NCBI GenBank assembly: GCA_031394355.1
Contig: JANNSU010000069.1
Coordinates: 1 to 37,766, forward strand
DNA length: 37,766 nt
Direction: 5' to 3'
Source of the DNA: JAEUMY01 sp031394355
GTDB taxonomy: Bacteria; Pseudomonadota; Gammaproteobacteria; Burkholderiales; Usitatibacteraceae
Below the pieces are notes generated by a model. It worked only from the letters and a program-made list of their open reading frames with translations. It was not told the DNA's origin and searched no databases. The translations under genes were made by a program, and so were the position numbers. Below are positions 1 to 7,513 of this stretch, piece by piece (within the stretch, counting starts at the first letter, position 1; the number at the start of each line of letters is the position of its first letter).

Positions 1-180
1 TCTCCCACGAGGGGAGAGGGTGACGCCAGCGTTGAGGTTGTGCCATCAGAGGCCGAGGGGGATTCCGGTCCAATGCCAGTACGAAGCGCTGCAAGTCTCC
101 CTCAATCCCTCTTTGGAAAAGAGGGAAGTTGCTGGCAACGAGCACGCTTCGTTTCCCCGCCAACAACATTCAACAAACTG
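1..180. repeat. MITE-like dispersed repeat, right part (copy 1)
   Basis: Positions about 56-180 match the right half of the element at 20253-20455: both carry a GGGGGATT block, ATGCCAGT-CGAA-CGCT, the TCCCTCAATCCCTCTTTG-AAAGAGGGAAG hairpin and AGCACGCTTCGTTT. This copy ends at 168-180 in ATTCAACAAACTG, the inverted complement of the CAGTTTGTTGAA that opens the other copy. Its left end probably lies outside the window. No coding sequence is convincing here. It ends 20 bases before the start of the next gene, so it may carry that gene's leader. Confidence 0.7.
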
Positions 181-200
181 CCTGCGCACGGGACGAGCTC

Positions 201-2360
201 ATGAGTCCGGCGTTGCTAGAGCAGGCACTGTCCGACCACCAGGCCGGACGATTGGAGGCCGCGAAAGCTGCCTACGAGTCATTCCTCGCGGCAAACCCCG
301 ATCACGCCGACGCGCACTACTTCCTCGGCATGCTGCACCATCAGTTGGGCGGGCATGCCGATGCGCTCGCGCATGTGTCGAAGTCGGTTGCGCTGGCGCC
401 CGGACATGCAGATCGATTGAGCAATCTGGGGGTCGTGGCACTCGCGGCAGGTGATACCGACGCAGCCATTGCGGCATTCAGGCAAGTGGTGACGCTGACG
501 CCGGACCGGGTCGATGTGTGGGCCTCACTTGGCGATCTGCTGCGGGACAAGGGCGAGTTCGCTGAAGCGAAGCGATGCTACGAGTCCGCTGTGCGCCTGC
601 AGCCGGGTTTCGCCGAGGCACAGCTCAACCTGGGTTTGATGAGACTGGCTGCCGGAGATGTGCCCGGCGCAGTGGTTGCGGCAGAAGCTTCGGTTCGACT
701 GCGGCCGGATTGGCCGGAGGCACACAACAATCTGGGCAATGCGTTGAAGGCGGCAGGTGATTTGCAGCGGGCGTTGCAGTGCTACAAGCAGGCCCTGACA
801 TTGCGCCCCGACTTCCCGGCTGCAGAAAACAATCTTGGCATCGCATTGCTGGCGGTGGGTCGGCGGGACGAGGCCATCGTCACGTTCGAATCACTGCTCG
901 TCCGCCATGTTGATCATGCCGAGGCACGGGTCAATCTGGCTGACGCGCTGCGTGAATCCGGCCGTGTGACGGAGGCAGAGCAGCAGTATCGCGAGGCGCT
1001 GCAGCATGATCAGAAGGATGTGGTGGCCCTGTGGAATCTCGGTAACCTCTGCTGGCAGCAGGGGCGACATGCGGAGGCGGCCGGGTGGTATGGGCACGCT
1101 CATGCGATCCGTCCAAGCGATGCGGGGCTACACAGCAATCTGCTTTACGCGCGGCTCTACGACTTCAGCCTGCAGCCAGCCCAGCAACTCGCCCAGCATC
1201 GCGAATATTCGCAAGCGCATGAGGCGCCTCTGATTGCGTTGAGATTACCGCATCGCAATGACCCGAATCCGAACCGCAAGCTGCGCATCGGCTATATCTC
1301 CGCCGACTTTCGCATTCACCCCGTTGCGCACTTCCTGCTGCCCATCCTCGCCAACCATGACAAGACCCGCGTTAACGTCACGGCATATGCCAATCAGCGC
1401 GAGGAAGACGAACTCACCCGCCAGATCAAGGCTTGTGTAGACAGCTGGGTGCCATGTCTGCAAAGGGATGACGATGCGCTGGCCGAGCGTATTCGCCAAG
1501 ACAGCATCGACATCCTGATCGATCTTTCGGGGCATACCGCGGGCAACCGGTTGGCTGTCTTTGCACGTCGACCTGCGCCGGTCCAGATCACATACCTGAG
1601 CTACCCCGGTACAACGGGGCTGGATGCAATGGACTACCGGCTCACCGATGCCATCGCCGACCCACCGGGTGCCGAGTCGGGCTATTCAGAAGCGCTGCTG
1701 AGACTGCCTGACAGCCTCTGTTGCTATCAGCCGGCGCCATACATGCCTGCGTTGGAATCGGCGGCACACGTGCGCAATGGCTACGTGACGCTGGCGAGCT
1801 TCAACAACTACAACAAGCTCACCGACGAATGTCTCGTGCTGTGGGCTCGAATACTCGCGGCTCTGCCCACGGCACGCATGCTGTTCGCCGCCATGCCCGA
1901 GGGTGGCGCACGCGCCGAGCTTAAGTCACGCATGGCGCAGCTCGGCGTAACGCCGGACAGACTGACCCTGCTCGGCAAGCTGCCGGGGCCCGAGTTTGTC
2001 CGCGCGATGCAGCAAGCAGACATCGCGCTGGACCCATTCCCGCTCACAGGTGGCACGACCACCATGGAGACCATGTGGATGGGGCTGCCGACCGTGGTGC
2101 TGGCGGGCGACCGTTTCATCTCCCGGGTCGGCGCAAGTTTTCTCACCACGGCGGGCATGCCAGAACTCATCGCACACACACAGGATGAGTATTTGCAGGT
2201 TGTGGTGGAACTGGCTGGGACGCCGGATCGGCTCGAAACGTATCGCAACACGCTGCGTGAACGCCTGCAGCGTTCACCGCTGCTGGATGCCGCACGCTTC
2301 ACAAGTGGATTGGAATCAACCTTGCGCGAAGTCTGGTCGCGCTGGTGCGCGACGGTTTGA
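201..2360 (+). CDS. TPR-repeat O-linked N-acetylglucosamine transferase-like protein (GT41/SPINDLY type)
   Basis: The product (719 aa) has an N-terminal half of TPR repeats (residues about 5-330; repeated pattern A..NLG.AL...G....A...) followed by a GT41-type catalytic half. Visible GT41 motifs are LRIGYISADFRIHPVAHF, DILIDLSGHTAGNRL, APVQITYLSYPGTTG, the HP-type dehydratable D.RLTDAIADPPG stretch, FNNYNKLTDE and DPFPLTGGTTTMETMWMGLPTVVL. The family transfers GlcNAc or a related sugar to protein Ser/Thr in the cytoplasm; in bacteria the acceptors are mostly unknown. ATG 201 is preferred over ATG 129, because 129-180 belongs to the dispersed repeat and the TPR domain starts only after 201. The linker between the TPR and catalytic halves carries a GCGAATATTCGC palindrome read as REYSQ. 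The sugar donor and target cannot be told from sequence. Confidence 0.88.
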   Translation: MSPALLEQALSDHQAGRLEAAKAAYESFLAANPDHADAHYFLGMLHHQLGGHADALAHVSKSVALAPGHADRLSNLGVVALAAGDTDAAIAAFRQVVTLTPDRVDVWASLGDLLRDKGEFAEAKRCYESAVRLQPGFAEAQLNLGLMRLAAGDVPGAVVAAEASVRLRPDWPEAHNNLGNALKAAGDLQRALQCYKQALTLRPDFPAAENNLGIALLAVGRRDEAIVTFESLLVRHVDHAEARVNLADALRESGRVTEAEQQYREALQHDQKDVVALWNLGNLCWQQGRHAEAAGWYGHAHAIRPSDAGLHSNLLYARLYDFSLQPAQQLAQHREYSQAHEAPLIALRLPHRNDPNPNRKLRIGYISADFRIHPVAHFLLPILANHDKTRVNVTAYANQREEDELTRQIKACVDSWVPCLQRDDDALAERIRQDSIDILIDLSGHTAGNRLAVFARRPAPVQITYLSYPGTTGLDAMDYRLTDAIADPPGAESGYSEALLRLPDSLCCYQPAPYMPALESAAHVRNGYVTLASFNNYNKLTDECLVLWARILAALPTARMLFAAMPEGGARAELKSRMAQLGVTPDRLTLLGKLPGPEFVRAMQQADIALDPFPLTGGTTTMETMWMGLPTVVLAGDRFISRVGASFLTTAGMPELIAHTQDEYLQVVVELAGTPDRLETYRNTLRERLQRSPLLDAARFTSGLESTLREVWSRWCATV
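1201..1212. repeat. GCGAATATTCGC palindrome, site 1
   Basis: Perfect 12-bp palindrome inside the TPR/GT41 gene, in the linker between domains. It is read in the EYS frame (HREYSQAHE). Confidence 0.95.
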
Positions 2361-2397
2361 TGCATTCAGGCGACGAGATGCCATACTGAATCCGTCA

Positions 2398-2415
2398 TAC
2401 CGGCGAAAGCCGGTA
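2398..2415. repeat. REP-type hairpin between convergent genes
   Basis: TACCGGC-GAAA-GCCGGTA is a perfect 7-bp stem with a GAAA tetraloop, inside the phrase CCGTCAT-ACCGGCGAAAGCCGGTATCCA. This is close to the widespread proteobacterial intergenic repeat of the type GTCATTCCCGCGAAAGCGGGAATCCA. It lies between two convergent genes (stops at 2360 and 2492), where it could also act as a transcription barrier. The rest of 2361-2491 shows nothing recognisable. Confidence 0.75.
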
Positions 2416-2491
2416 TCCATCGAGGCGCACTGCCGTCGCTATTTGATCCCGACGCTCCATGCAAGGGACTGCACCATTGCGTGGGTCACCC

Positions 2492-3163
2492 TCAGCGGAA
2501 TCGCCGCTCCACCACCGACTTCCGATTCTCGACTACCTCAAACGTCGGCGAGGTCGGTCGCACAAGCGAATTCGCTGCAATATCCCGCCCGAGCACCAGA
2601 CTGCCCGCACCGATCACCACATTGTTGCCTATGTGGCAGGCGCCGATGACGGACGCTCCCGCATACATCACCACACCCTCACCGAAGTCCGGATAGCTGC
2701 CCTGCTCGTCGGCACCGACCGAGCACCCCTGATACACGCAGAAGTGGTTGCCATATCGGGCGTGGCCCAGGATGGTGCCCAACGGATGCATGAATTGGAA
2801 TACCTCGGGCAGCTCGATGTCGTGATAGGCATCCAGCCCATGCAGCACCTTGTTCAGATAGAAGAGGCGGAATGCTCGCGGATCTTCGCAATCTTTACGC
2901 GACAACACATTCGAGAGCAGATACAGGAACGCTGCGTGGTGATCCGGATGCAGCGGGTTGTACAGCACATCGTCACCAGCCCGATACTTCGGCCGATGGA
3001 TGCCCGAAAAGCAGATGCGCGTGCGCTCCAGAGCCTCGGTCACCGCGGGTGCAAGCTCGCCAGCACTGCAGTGCCGCCCGTCCGGAAAGCAACGCTCCAG
3101 CTGCAGTGCCACGTAGCGGGCAAGGCTCTCGGCGTCGAAGTCACGAATGATGAATGCGGTCAT
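2492..3163 (-). CDS. Hexapeptide-repeat acyltransferase (serine acetyltransferase-like)
   Basis: The product is about 223 aa. An alpha-helical N-terminal region (about 1-120) is followed by a left-handed beta-helix signature: GTILGHARYGNHFCVYQGCSVGAD, then GVVMYAGASVIGACHIGNNVVIGAGSLV, with the hexapeptide pattern [LIV]-G-x4. H residues such as those in GHARYGNHF resemble the catalytic region of serine O-acetyltransferases. The family transfers an acetyl group from acetyl-CoA to a hydroxyl or amino group. The protein is shorter than CysE, and the context (GT41 gene, nearby sugar-nucleotide genes) makes sugar acetylation as likely as cysteine synthesis. ATG 3163 was chosen because family-like sequence begins MTAFIIRDF; ATG 3193 upstream is possible and neither has a clear ribosome-binding site. 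Confidence 0.75.
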   Translation of the reverse strand: MTAFIIRDFDAESLARYVALQLERCFPDGRHCSAGELAPAVTEALERTRICFSGIHRPKYRAGDDVLYNPLHPDHHAAFLYLLSNVLSRKDCEDPRAFRLFYLNKVLHGLDAYHDIELPEVFQFMHPLGTILGHARYGNHFCVYQGCSVGADEQGSYPDFGEGVVMYAGASVIGACHIGNNVVIGAGSLVLGRDIAANSLVRPTSPTFEVVENRKSVVERRFR

Positions 3164-3212
3164 GGATGCAGGTGGCGTGGAAAGCCCGAACATACCAGTT
3201 CAGGGCGGATCA

Positions 3213-3236
3213 GGCATTGCGAATATTCGCAATGCC
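3213..3236. repeat. Extended 24-bp perfect palindrome around GCGAATATTCGC, site 2
   Basis: The core at 3219-3230 is flanked by GGCATT on the left and AATGCC on the right, giving 24 bases of perfect dyad symmetry. It lies in the spacer between the divergent genes starting at 3163 and 3372. The symmetry stops at 3212/3237 (A opposite A). It could form a cruciform or bind a dimeric protein. Confidence 0.93.
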
Positions 3237-3245
3237 ATGCAATGC

Positions 3246-3260
3246 CATCCCATCCCATCC
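3246..3260. repeat. Pentanucleotide tandem repeat CATCC x3
   Basis: Three exact copies of CATCC followed by a diverged CATAT lie just right of the 24-bp palindrome, in the same divergent spacer. Confidence 0.8.
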
Positions 3261-3371
3261 CATATCCATAGCTGCGTGCTGCACAGGCAAGGCCAGACTC
3301 GGCGGGCACGCACGAGACAACGCCGGATTGGTGATAGATTCCACGCAGTGCAAAAGCGCGTGGCGTCAATC

Positions 3372-4157
3372 ATGGCTGGTGTCGAAATGAACAGTGCCCC
3401 ACCCAACATCGCGCCGGATGCGCGGGATGTCGACCCCACGCACTGTAGTTTGTTTGTGGATGCGCCACCTCGTGTGGCGCTGGCGATCATTGGCATCATC
3501 ACAGGCGGGCTCTGGGTGGACGCGCGTTTCGGCTGGCCGGGCCAGATTGCGACCATCGCCTGCACGTTCATTGTCTTCGGCTGGCTTTACCGGCGTTCCA
3601 ACATTGTCGAGCGGCGCACGCTGATTCTCTGCACAGTCATCTCCGGCATCGGCGAAGTGTTCCTCTCGCTGGTCTGGGGGCTTTACGACTACCAATTCCA
3701 CAACGTCCCGTTATTCGTGCCGCCGGGGCACGCGTTGCTGATGACGCTGGGGCTGATCGCCACCCACCACATCGCACAGCGGTTCACCGGATGGTGGGTG
3801 GGCGTGGTCGTGGTGGGCGCAATCGCGTGGGGTACCTACGCATGGATCACCGACATCGATCGCTTCGGCACCGTGCTCTGCGGCCTGTTCCTGCTCTGCA
3901 CCGTCTTCGGCAAAGCGCGCGCACTCTACGCCAGCATGTTCGTGCTGGCGCTCCTGATGGAGCTCTATGGCACCGCGCTCGGCAACTGGCGCTGGTTGGA
4001 GGTGGCTCCTTGGCTGGGGCTGACGCAATCCAACCCACCCTACTCGGCTGGGGCGTTCTATGGCGCGCTGGATTTGTTGGTGCTGGGTGCGTTGGCGGCC
4101 TGGCAGCGCCTGTCCCCGTCCAATGCAGCAGTGTTGGCGAGAGGGAATGTCTCGTGA
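3372..4157 (+). CDS. Polytopic integral membrane protein of unknown function
   Basis: The product (261 aa) has a soluble N-terminus of about 35 residues and then roughly seven or eight hydrophobic segments, for example VALAIIGIITGGLWV, IATIACTFIVFGWLY, ALLMTLGLIATHH, GVVVVGAIAWGTY and LLVLGALAAW. Charged or polar positions between them include YDYQFHNVP and ELYGTALGNWRW, which could line a substrate site. I do not recognise a family and assign no function. ATG 3372 is taken as the start; ATG 3387 is an in-frame alternative. No ribosome-binding site stands out for either. The gene is divergent from the acyltransferase gene, with the 24-bp palindrome between them. Confidence 0.75.
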   Translation: MAGVEMNSAPPNIAPDARDVDPTHCSLFVDAPPRVALAIIGIITGGLWVDARFGWPGQIATIACTFIVFGWLYRRSNIVERRTLILCTVISGIGEVFLSLVWGLYDYQFHNVPLFVPPGHALLMTLGLIATHHIAQRFTGWWVGVVVVGAIAWGTYAWITDIDRFGTVLCGLFLLCTVFGKARALYASMFVLALLMELYGTALGNWRWLEVAPWLGLTQSNPPYSAGAFYGALDLLVLGALAAWQRLSPSNAAVLARGNVS

Positions 4158-4497
4158 AGACGGCAAGACGATCGGGGGTTCAGGCGGATCGTGACCCCAT
4201 TTATCTTCACAGTTGCTACGTTGCTAGGCCTGACCCAGATCCGCTTCACGACCGTGAGTAGGGTGGGAGTGCTATGAATCTAGACCTGACCCTGGGCTTG
4301 CTGGGCTTCGTAGGGTGTGACCCTGGGCTTCGTATGACCCTGGGCTTCGTAGACCTGACCCTGGGCTCTAGACCTGACCCTGGGCTCCTTGATGACCCTG
4401 GGCTCCTTGACCCTGGGCTCCCTACCCGCAACTACCTGCCATCAAGTGGTGCACTTAGATGTTGAATGCACCGGCTCCATTGGTGGTAATCGCCATT
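4158..4497. other. Intergenic spacer dominated by short repeats
   Basis: No convincing gene is seen here. The left part (4158-4286) has no recognisable element. The centre is the TGACCCTGGGCT array at 4287-4419. Short open frames cross the array in several phases, as expected for a repeat without stop codons, and are not accepted as genes. Confidence 0.6.
4287..4419. repeat. Irregular direct-repeat array of TGACCCTGGGCT (7 copies)
   Basis: Seven exact 12-base copies start at 4287, 4318, 4335, 4356, 4375, 4393 and 4408. The intervals are 31, 17, 21, 19, 18 and 15 bases, filled by variants of TCGTAG or CCTTGA. The unit is not palindromic, and the unequal spacing excludes a CRISPR. The array sits between an unknown membrane-protein gene and an AT-richer orphan, so it may mark an insertion or recombination point. 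Function is unknown. Confidence 0.9.
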
Positions 4498-5103
4498 TCA
4501 TTTGCTCCCTTGCTTATTGCACTTGGCAAGATTGCCACCAGCGCGCCACGCTTCCTCGCACCAGTTGATCCCCCTCACGACGTGCAGGTCACCTCGCTTC
4601 TCGTAGTGGCGAATGAGTCTTCCGTGAGCTACTGCATTCTTTCCCACGTAGACCAGGTTCGGGACCATGGTCTTCGGCACAGACTCCACTCCAATTCGCT
4701 TGAAGTCTGATCCGTTGTAACTCCAAGCTGCCAACCCACCAGGCTCGTAGGTTTTCAGCTCCCTTGCACAAAAAGTGAAGTCCCCAGATCCAACAACATA
4801 GAAATTCTCACCAATTGAATCTAGTGCAACTGGATTGGCACAACTTTCCCAAGTCACTTCTTTCCCTGACTTAGTCTTGAAGCGAATCAACGAGCGCTCA
4901 ACCAGCGGCACCTTTCTACCAATGAAATCCACACGTTCGATAACGAGGGTCTCCCCGCTGGATAGATTGACTTCTTCCTTCCATTCTCTCGAGTCTTGGA
5001 ACATTCCGGCAGAACTCCCATCAGAAGGCACAACGGTCGCCAGCGCGAGGGCAGAGGTCACTGCCAGGCAGCGGATTCCGGCAAACTTGGTAGTTGCATT
5101 CAT
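4498..5103 (-). CDS. Secreted protein of unknown function
   Basis: The product (201 aa) starts with a plausible signal peptide (MNATTKFAGIRCLAVTSALALATVV, cleavage near the following SDGSSAG). The mature part is polar and contains several cysteines (in WESCANP, FTFCAREL, NWCEEAW and AKCNKQ), compatible with disulfides in the periplasm. I do not recognise a family. ATG 5103 is supported by a strong ribosome-binding site, GGGAGGAG, about 7 bases upstream. The gene is visibly more AT-rich and uses less biased codons than its neighbours, and it is flanked by a repeat array and a gene remnant, which suggests acquisition by transfer. Confidence 0.72.
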   Translation of the reverse strand: MNATTKFAGIRCLAVTSALALATVVPSDGSSAGMFQDSREWKEEVNLSSGETLVIERVDFIGRKVPLVERSLIRFKTKSGKEVTWESCANPVALDSIGENFYVVGSGDFTFCARELKTYEPGGLAAWSYNGSDFKRIGVESVPKTMVPNLVYVGKNAVAHGRLIRHYEKRGDLHVVRGINWCEEAWRAGGNLAKCNKQGSK

Positions 5104-5133
5104 TCTCTACTCCTCCCTTGCTTACTTCCGTTT

Positions 5134-5145
5134 GCGAATATCCGC
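5134..5145. repeat. Near-match palindrome GCGAATATCCGC
   Basis: One mismatch from GCGAATATTCGC, in the 44-base spacer between the secreted orphan and the gene remnant. Probably a decayed copy. Confidence 0.6.
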
Positions 5146-5147
5146 AA

Positions 5148-5417
5148 TCAGTTGATCGTCTTCTTCTCCGCCACCTTCGGCGCCATCATCCGTCCCAACT
5201 GCTGCATCAACCCTCTCGCCGCCTCCGGCGTCAACGCCACGCGCGCTGCGAGAATCCCCTGCACCGCCTTGGGCACCTTCCCGCCTGACTTCGCCGCCTT
5301 GGCGAGCGCATTCAGCATCGCGGGTTCCGGAAAGCCAGAGTCGATCAGCACCAGTCCGTTCGCCGGCGACGCGCTGGCGTAGTTGACCAGTAGTCTAAGG
5401 GGCTAGGGTGAATTGCA
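5148..5417 (-). pseudogene. Short gene remnant or small ORF
   Basis: The reading frame runs from ATG 5417 (MQFTLALRLLVNYASASPANG...) through a GTG at 5351 to a stop at 5148, about 89 aa. The body (GLVLIDSGFPEPAMLNALAKAAKSGGKVPKAV...) reads like the C-terminal part of a larger helical protein rather than a complete one. The frame is closed upstream by a stop at 5454-5456, and no ribosome-binding site is seen. The most likely reading is a truncated remnant; a small intact protein cannot be excluded. Confidence 0.4.
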
Positions 5418-5466
5418 TTGGAACAGGGGGGGCGCTCTGACCTAAACAATCTGCCTAAGCCAACCC

Positions 5467-6369
5467 CTACATCCGATCCACAAACGGAAAACTCCACCCC
5501 GCCGCGTCGTAGAGCAGATGCGCAGTCTCACAGCGGTGCGAGAGCGGCAAGTACATCGCCAGCGGTTTGGCCCGCCAAGGCAGGACATCGCCGAGTGCGC
5601 GATGCAGCGCGCTGTCGCGCCGCGCATTCACGCGAATATTCGCAGTGTGGTGGCATTGGGCGGCGACCAGTCCGCGCAGCGCCGACGCGTCGCCAGCGCC
5701 TTCCAGCACCGTGATCCAATGCGGTTGATAGCCGAGCACCACGTAGGCATCGGGCGCATTGCGCTTGCCGGCCAACACGACAGAGATACGCTCGAAAGGA
5801 AGCGGGATGCGGCCTGCTTCACGCAGCGCGAACGGCGTGCCGCCGCGATCATCCGCATCGGCCAATGCCTGCAGACGCTGGTGATCCGCAGCGGTGAGGT
5901 TTCCCGGTTTCAACGTCAGCGACGGCATGTCGCGGCCGGGCAGCAGACCCTTGGTGGCTGACTCGGCCAGCATCGTTGCATCGGCCACCTGATATCCCTG
6001 CGCGCGGTAGTACGCATGCTGATGCGCCCAGAGGAGCATGAAGTCGGCACCCTCGTCCGCCATGCGCTGTGACACGGCATTGAGCAGCGCGCCTGCGAGC
6101 CCCTTGCCTTGATGGGTGCGGAGCGTGTGCACCCAGCCCACCATCACGCCCTTCCAGGGTTTTCCTTTCACATCGAATTGCATCGCGCGTGTGACGAGCA
6201 TGCTTACCGGCGAATCGCCTTCGGTGAGCCAGTGGAAGTCCGCTGTGCCTTGCGCGCCGAAGAGATCGGGATAGCGCTTGGCGAGCGAGAGCTTGCGGCC
6301 GCGCAACGTGACGAATTCCTCGTCGAGCAGGGTCAGGAGTTCCTTGCGTACCTTTGCAGGTGTGTGCAT
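5467..6369 (-). CDS. GNAT-family N-acetyltransferase
   Basis: The product is 300 aa. The N-terminal half is a GNAT fold: GWVHTLRTHQGKGLAGALL carries the acetyl-CoA pyrophosphate motif (R/Q-x-x-G-x-G/A), followed by MLLWAHQHAYYRAQGYQ, a typical GNAT end with Tyr and a G-Y/F. The C-terminal half looks like a second, degenerate acyltransferase-like domain. Translation most likely starts at ATG 6369, one base after the stop of the upstream aminotransferase gene (6371), so the two are co-translated. By context it would acetylate an amino group put on a nucleotide sugar by the aminotransferases; this is inference. A palindrome copy is read as TANIRVN near the C-terminus. Confidence 0.8.
   Translation of the reverse strand: MHTPAKVRKELLTLLDEEFVTLRGRKLSLAKRYPDLFGAQGTADFHWLTEGDSPVSMLVTRAMQFDVKGKPWKGVMVGWVHTLRTHQGKGLAGALLNAVSQRMADEGADFMLLWAHQHAYYRAQGYQVADATMLAESATKGLLPGRDMPSLTLKPGNLTAADHQRLQALADADDRGGTPFALREAGRIPLPFERISVVLAGKRNAPDAYVVLGYQPHWITVLEGAGDASALRGLVAAQCHHTANIRVNARRDSALHRALGDVLPWRAKPLAMYLPLSHRCETAHLLYDAAGWSFPFVDRM
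5632..5643. repeat. GCGAATATTCGC palindrome, site 3
   Basis: Perfect copy inside the GNAT gene, read on the coding strand in the ANIR frame (HTANIRVNA). Confidence 0.95.
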
Positions 6370-6370
6370 T

Positions 6371-7510
6371 TCACCATCCGGATTTGATGACAGATACGAT
6401 GCGTTCACGCGCCGCTTCATCCACCCACCAGCCGCAGGGCAGGCTGAGATTTTCGCGGTCGAACTGCGTGACGCCGGGCAGATCAGATTGTTGGGTGTCG
6501 CCCACATCGCTGCTGAAACACGTCAAGCCATCCGCACGCAGATGCAGGCGTTGCGCGCCGATGCCTGCGTCGTGCAGCTTCGCGATGAGATCGTCACGCC
6601 GCTCGGCGCGGAGCGAATAGGTCCAATACGCGGGGCGCGAGCGCAGGTTGCGGCGCAGCAGGTGCAAGCCGGGTATGGCGGCCAGCGCGTGGTCCAGCCA
6701 CGCAGCGTTCTCGCGGTGACGGTCAATATGCGATGCGATGTGAGGCAGTGCGGCGAGCCCCAGTGTCGCGGCCACGTCGGTCAGCGTGGCGTTCCAGCCG
6801 GCCTCGGGAATGTCCAGCGTGTCAGCAAGGTCGCCTGACGTCGTGCGCTGGGCTGCGCGGTCGATGCCGAACCGGCGCAGTCGCTTCGCGCGCTCGGCCA
6901 TGTCTCTATCGGCCAACGCGATGGCGCCGCCTTCCGCCGTGCTGAGCGGCTTGTTGGCGTAGAACGAATAGACAGTGGCATCCGCATCATCCAGCCAGCG
7001 GCGGCCATCGCGCTCGGCACCGAAGGCCTCGGTCGCATCCGCGATGCAGGCAAGGCCCGCGTCATGTGCGGCGGCGGCGATGGCCTGCACGTCGCCGCTG
7101 TCGCCGGACCATTGCACATGCAGCACGGCGCGCGTTTGCTCTGTCATGCGCTCACGCATCTCGGAGGCGGTCGTCATGCCGGTATCTGGATCGATGTCCA
7201 GCCAGCGTGGCACCGCGCGAATATTCGCAATGGGCATGAGGCTCGCGGCACAGGCGATGGGCGAGACCAGCACTTCGTCACCGGCCGCCACGCCGCACAT
7301 CGTGAGTGCGAGGGTGATGGCTGCGGAGCCATCCGATACGGCCACCACTTGCGGTGCGCCGAGCCAGCTTGCCAGCGCGGACTCCAACGCGGCAACCTGC
7401 GGGCCACCGGCGAGCTGTCCGCTGGCGAGCACGGATGCCAGGCGGGCTGCCGCGTCGTCGGGCATGAATACTTTGAAAAGCGGGATGGGTGCGTGAGCCA
7501 TGATGGTCAA
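6371..7510 (-). CDS. DegT/DnrJ/EryC1/StrS-type aminotransferase, paralog 1
   Basis: PLP-dependent sugar aminotransferase fold, 379 aa. DGSAAITLAL (about residues 60-70) is the cofactor-phosphate loop, ADATEAFGAE contains the Asp that contacts the PLP ring nitrogen, and SFYANKPLSTAEGGA holds the Schiff-base Lys. The family transaminates 3- or 4-keto nucleotide sugars using glutamate. The C-terminus ends LPCGWWVDEAARERIVSVIKSGW, nearly the same as in the gene just upstream, so the pair is a diverged tandem duplication. The start is 7510 (a second ATG lies at 7501), 3 bases after the upstream stop. The palindrome copy here reads PIANIRAV and replaces residues that the paralog keeps as LHAG. Confidence 0.86.
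   Translation of the reverse strand: MTIMAHAPIPLFKVFMPDDAAARLASVLASGQLAGGPQVAALESALASWLGAPQVVAVSDGSAAITLALTMCGVAAGDEVLVSPIACAASLMPIANIRAVPRWLDIDPDTGMTTASEMRERMTEQTRAVLHVQWSGDSGDVQAIAAAAHDAGLACIADATEAFGAERDGRRWLDDADATVYSFYANKPLSTAEGGAIALADRDMAERAKRLRRFGIDRAAQRTTSGDLADTLDIPEAGWNATLTDVAATLGLAALPHIASHIDRHRENAAWLDHALAAIPGLHLLRRNLRSRPAYWTYSLRAERRDDLIAKLHDAGIGAQRLHLRADGLTCFSSDVGDTQQSDLPGVTQFDRENLSLPCGWWVDEAARERIVSVIKSGW
7217..7228. repeat. GCGAATATTCGC palindrome, site 4
   Basis: Perfect copy inside aminotransferase paralog 1, ANIR frame. Paralog 2 has no palindrome at the homologous position. Confidence 0.95.
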
Positions 7511-7513
7511 CCC

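Noticed and set aside
129..200. Longer start (ATG 129) for the TPR/GT41 gene
   Set aside because: This stretch is part of the dispersed repeat and has no TPR-like sequence; ATG 201 fits better.
4287..4419. CRISPR reading of the TGACCCTGGGCT array
   Set aside because: The unit is only 12 bases, spacers are 3-19 bases and similar to each other, and no cas gene is near.
4274..4465. 63-aa open frame across the TGACCCTGGGCT array
   Set aside because: Its composition (LTLG/DPGL repeats) merely translates the repeat, and other frames are open too.
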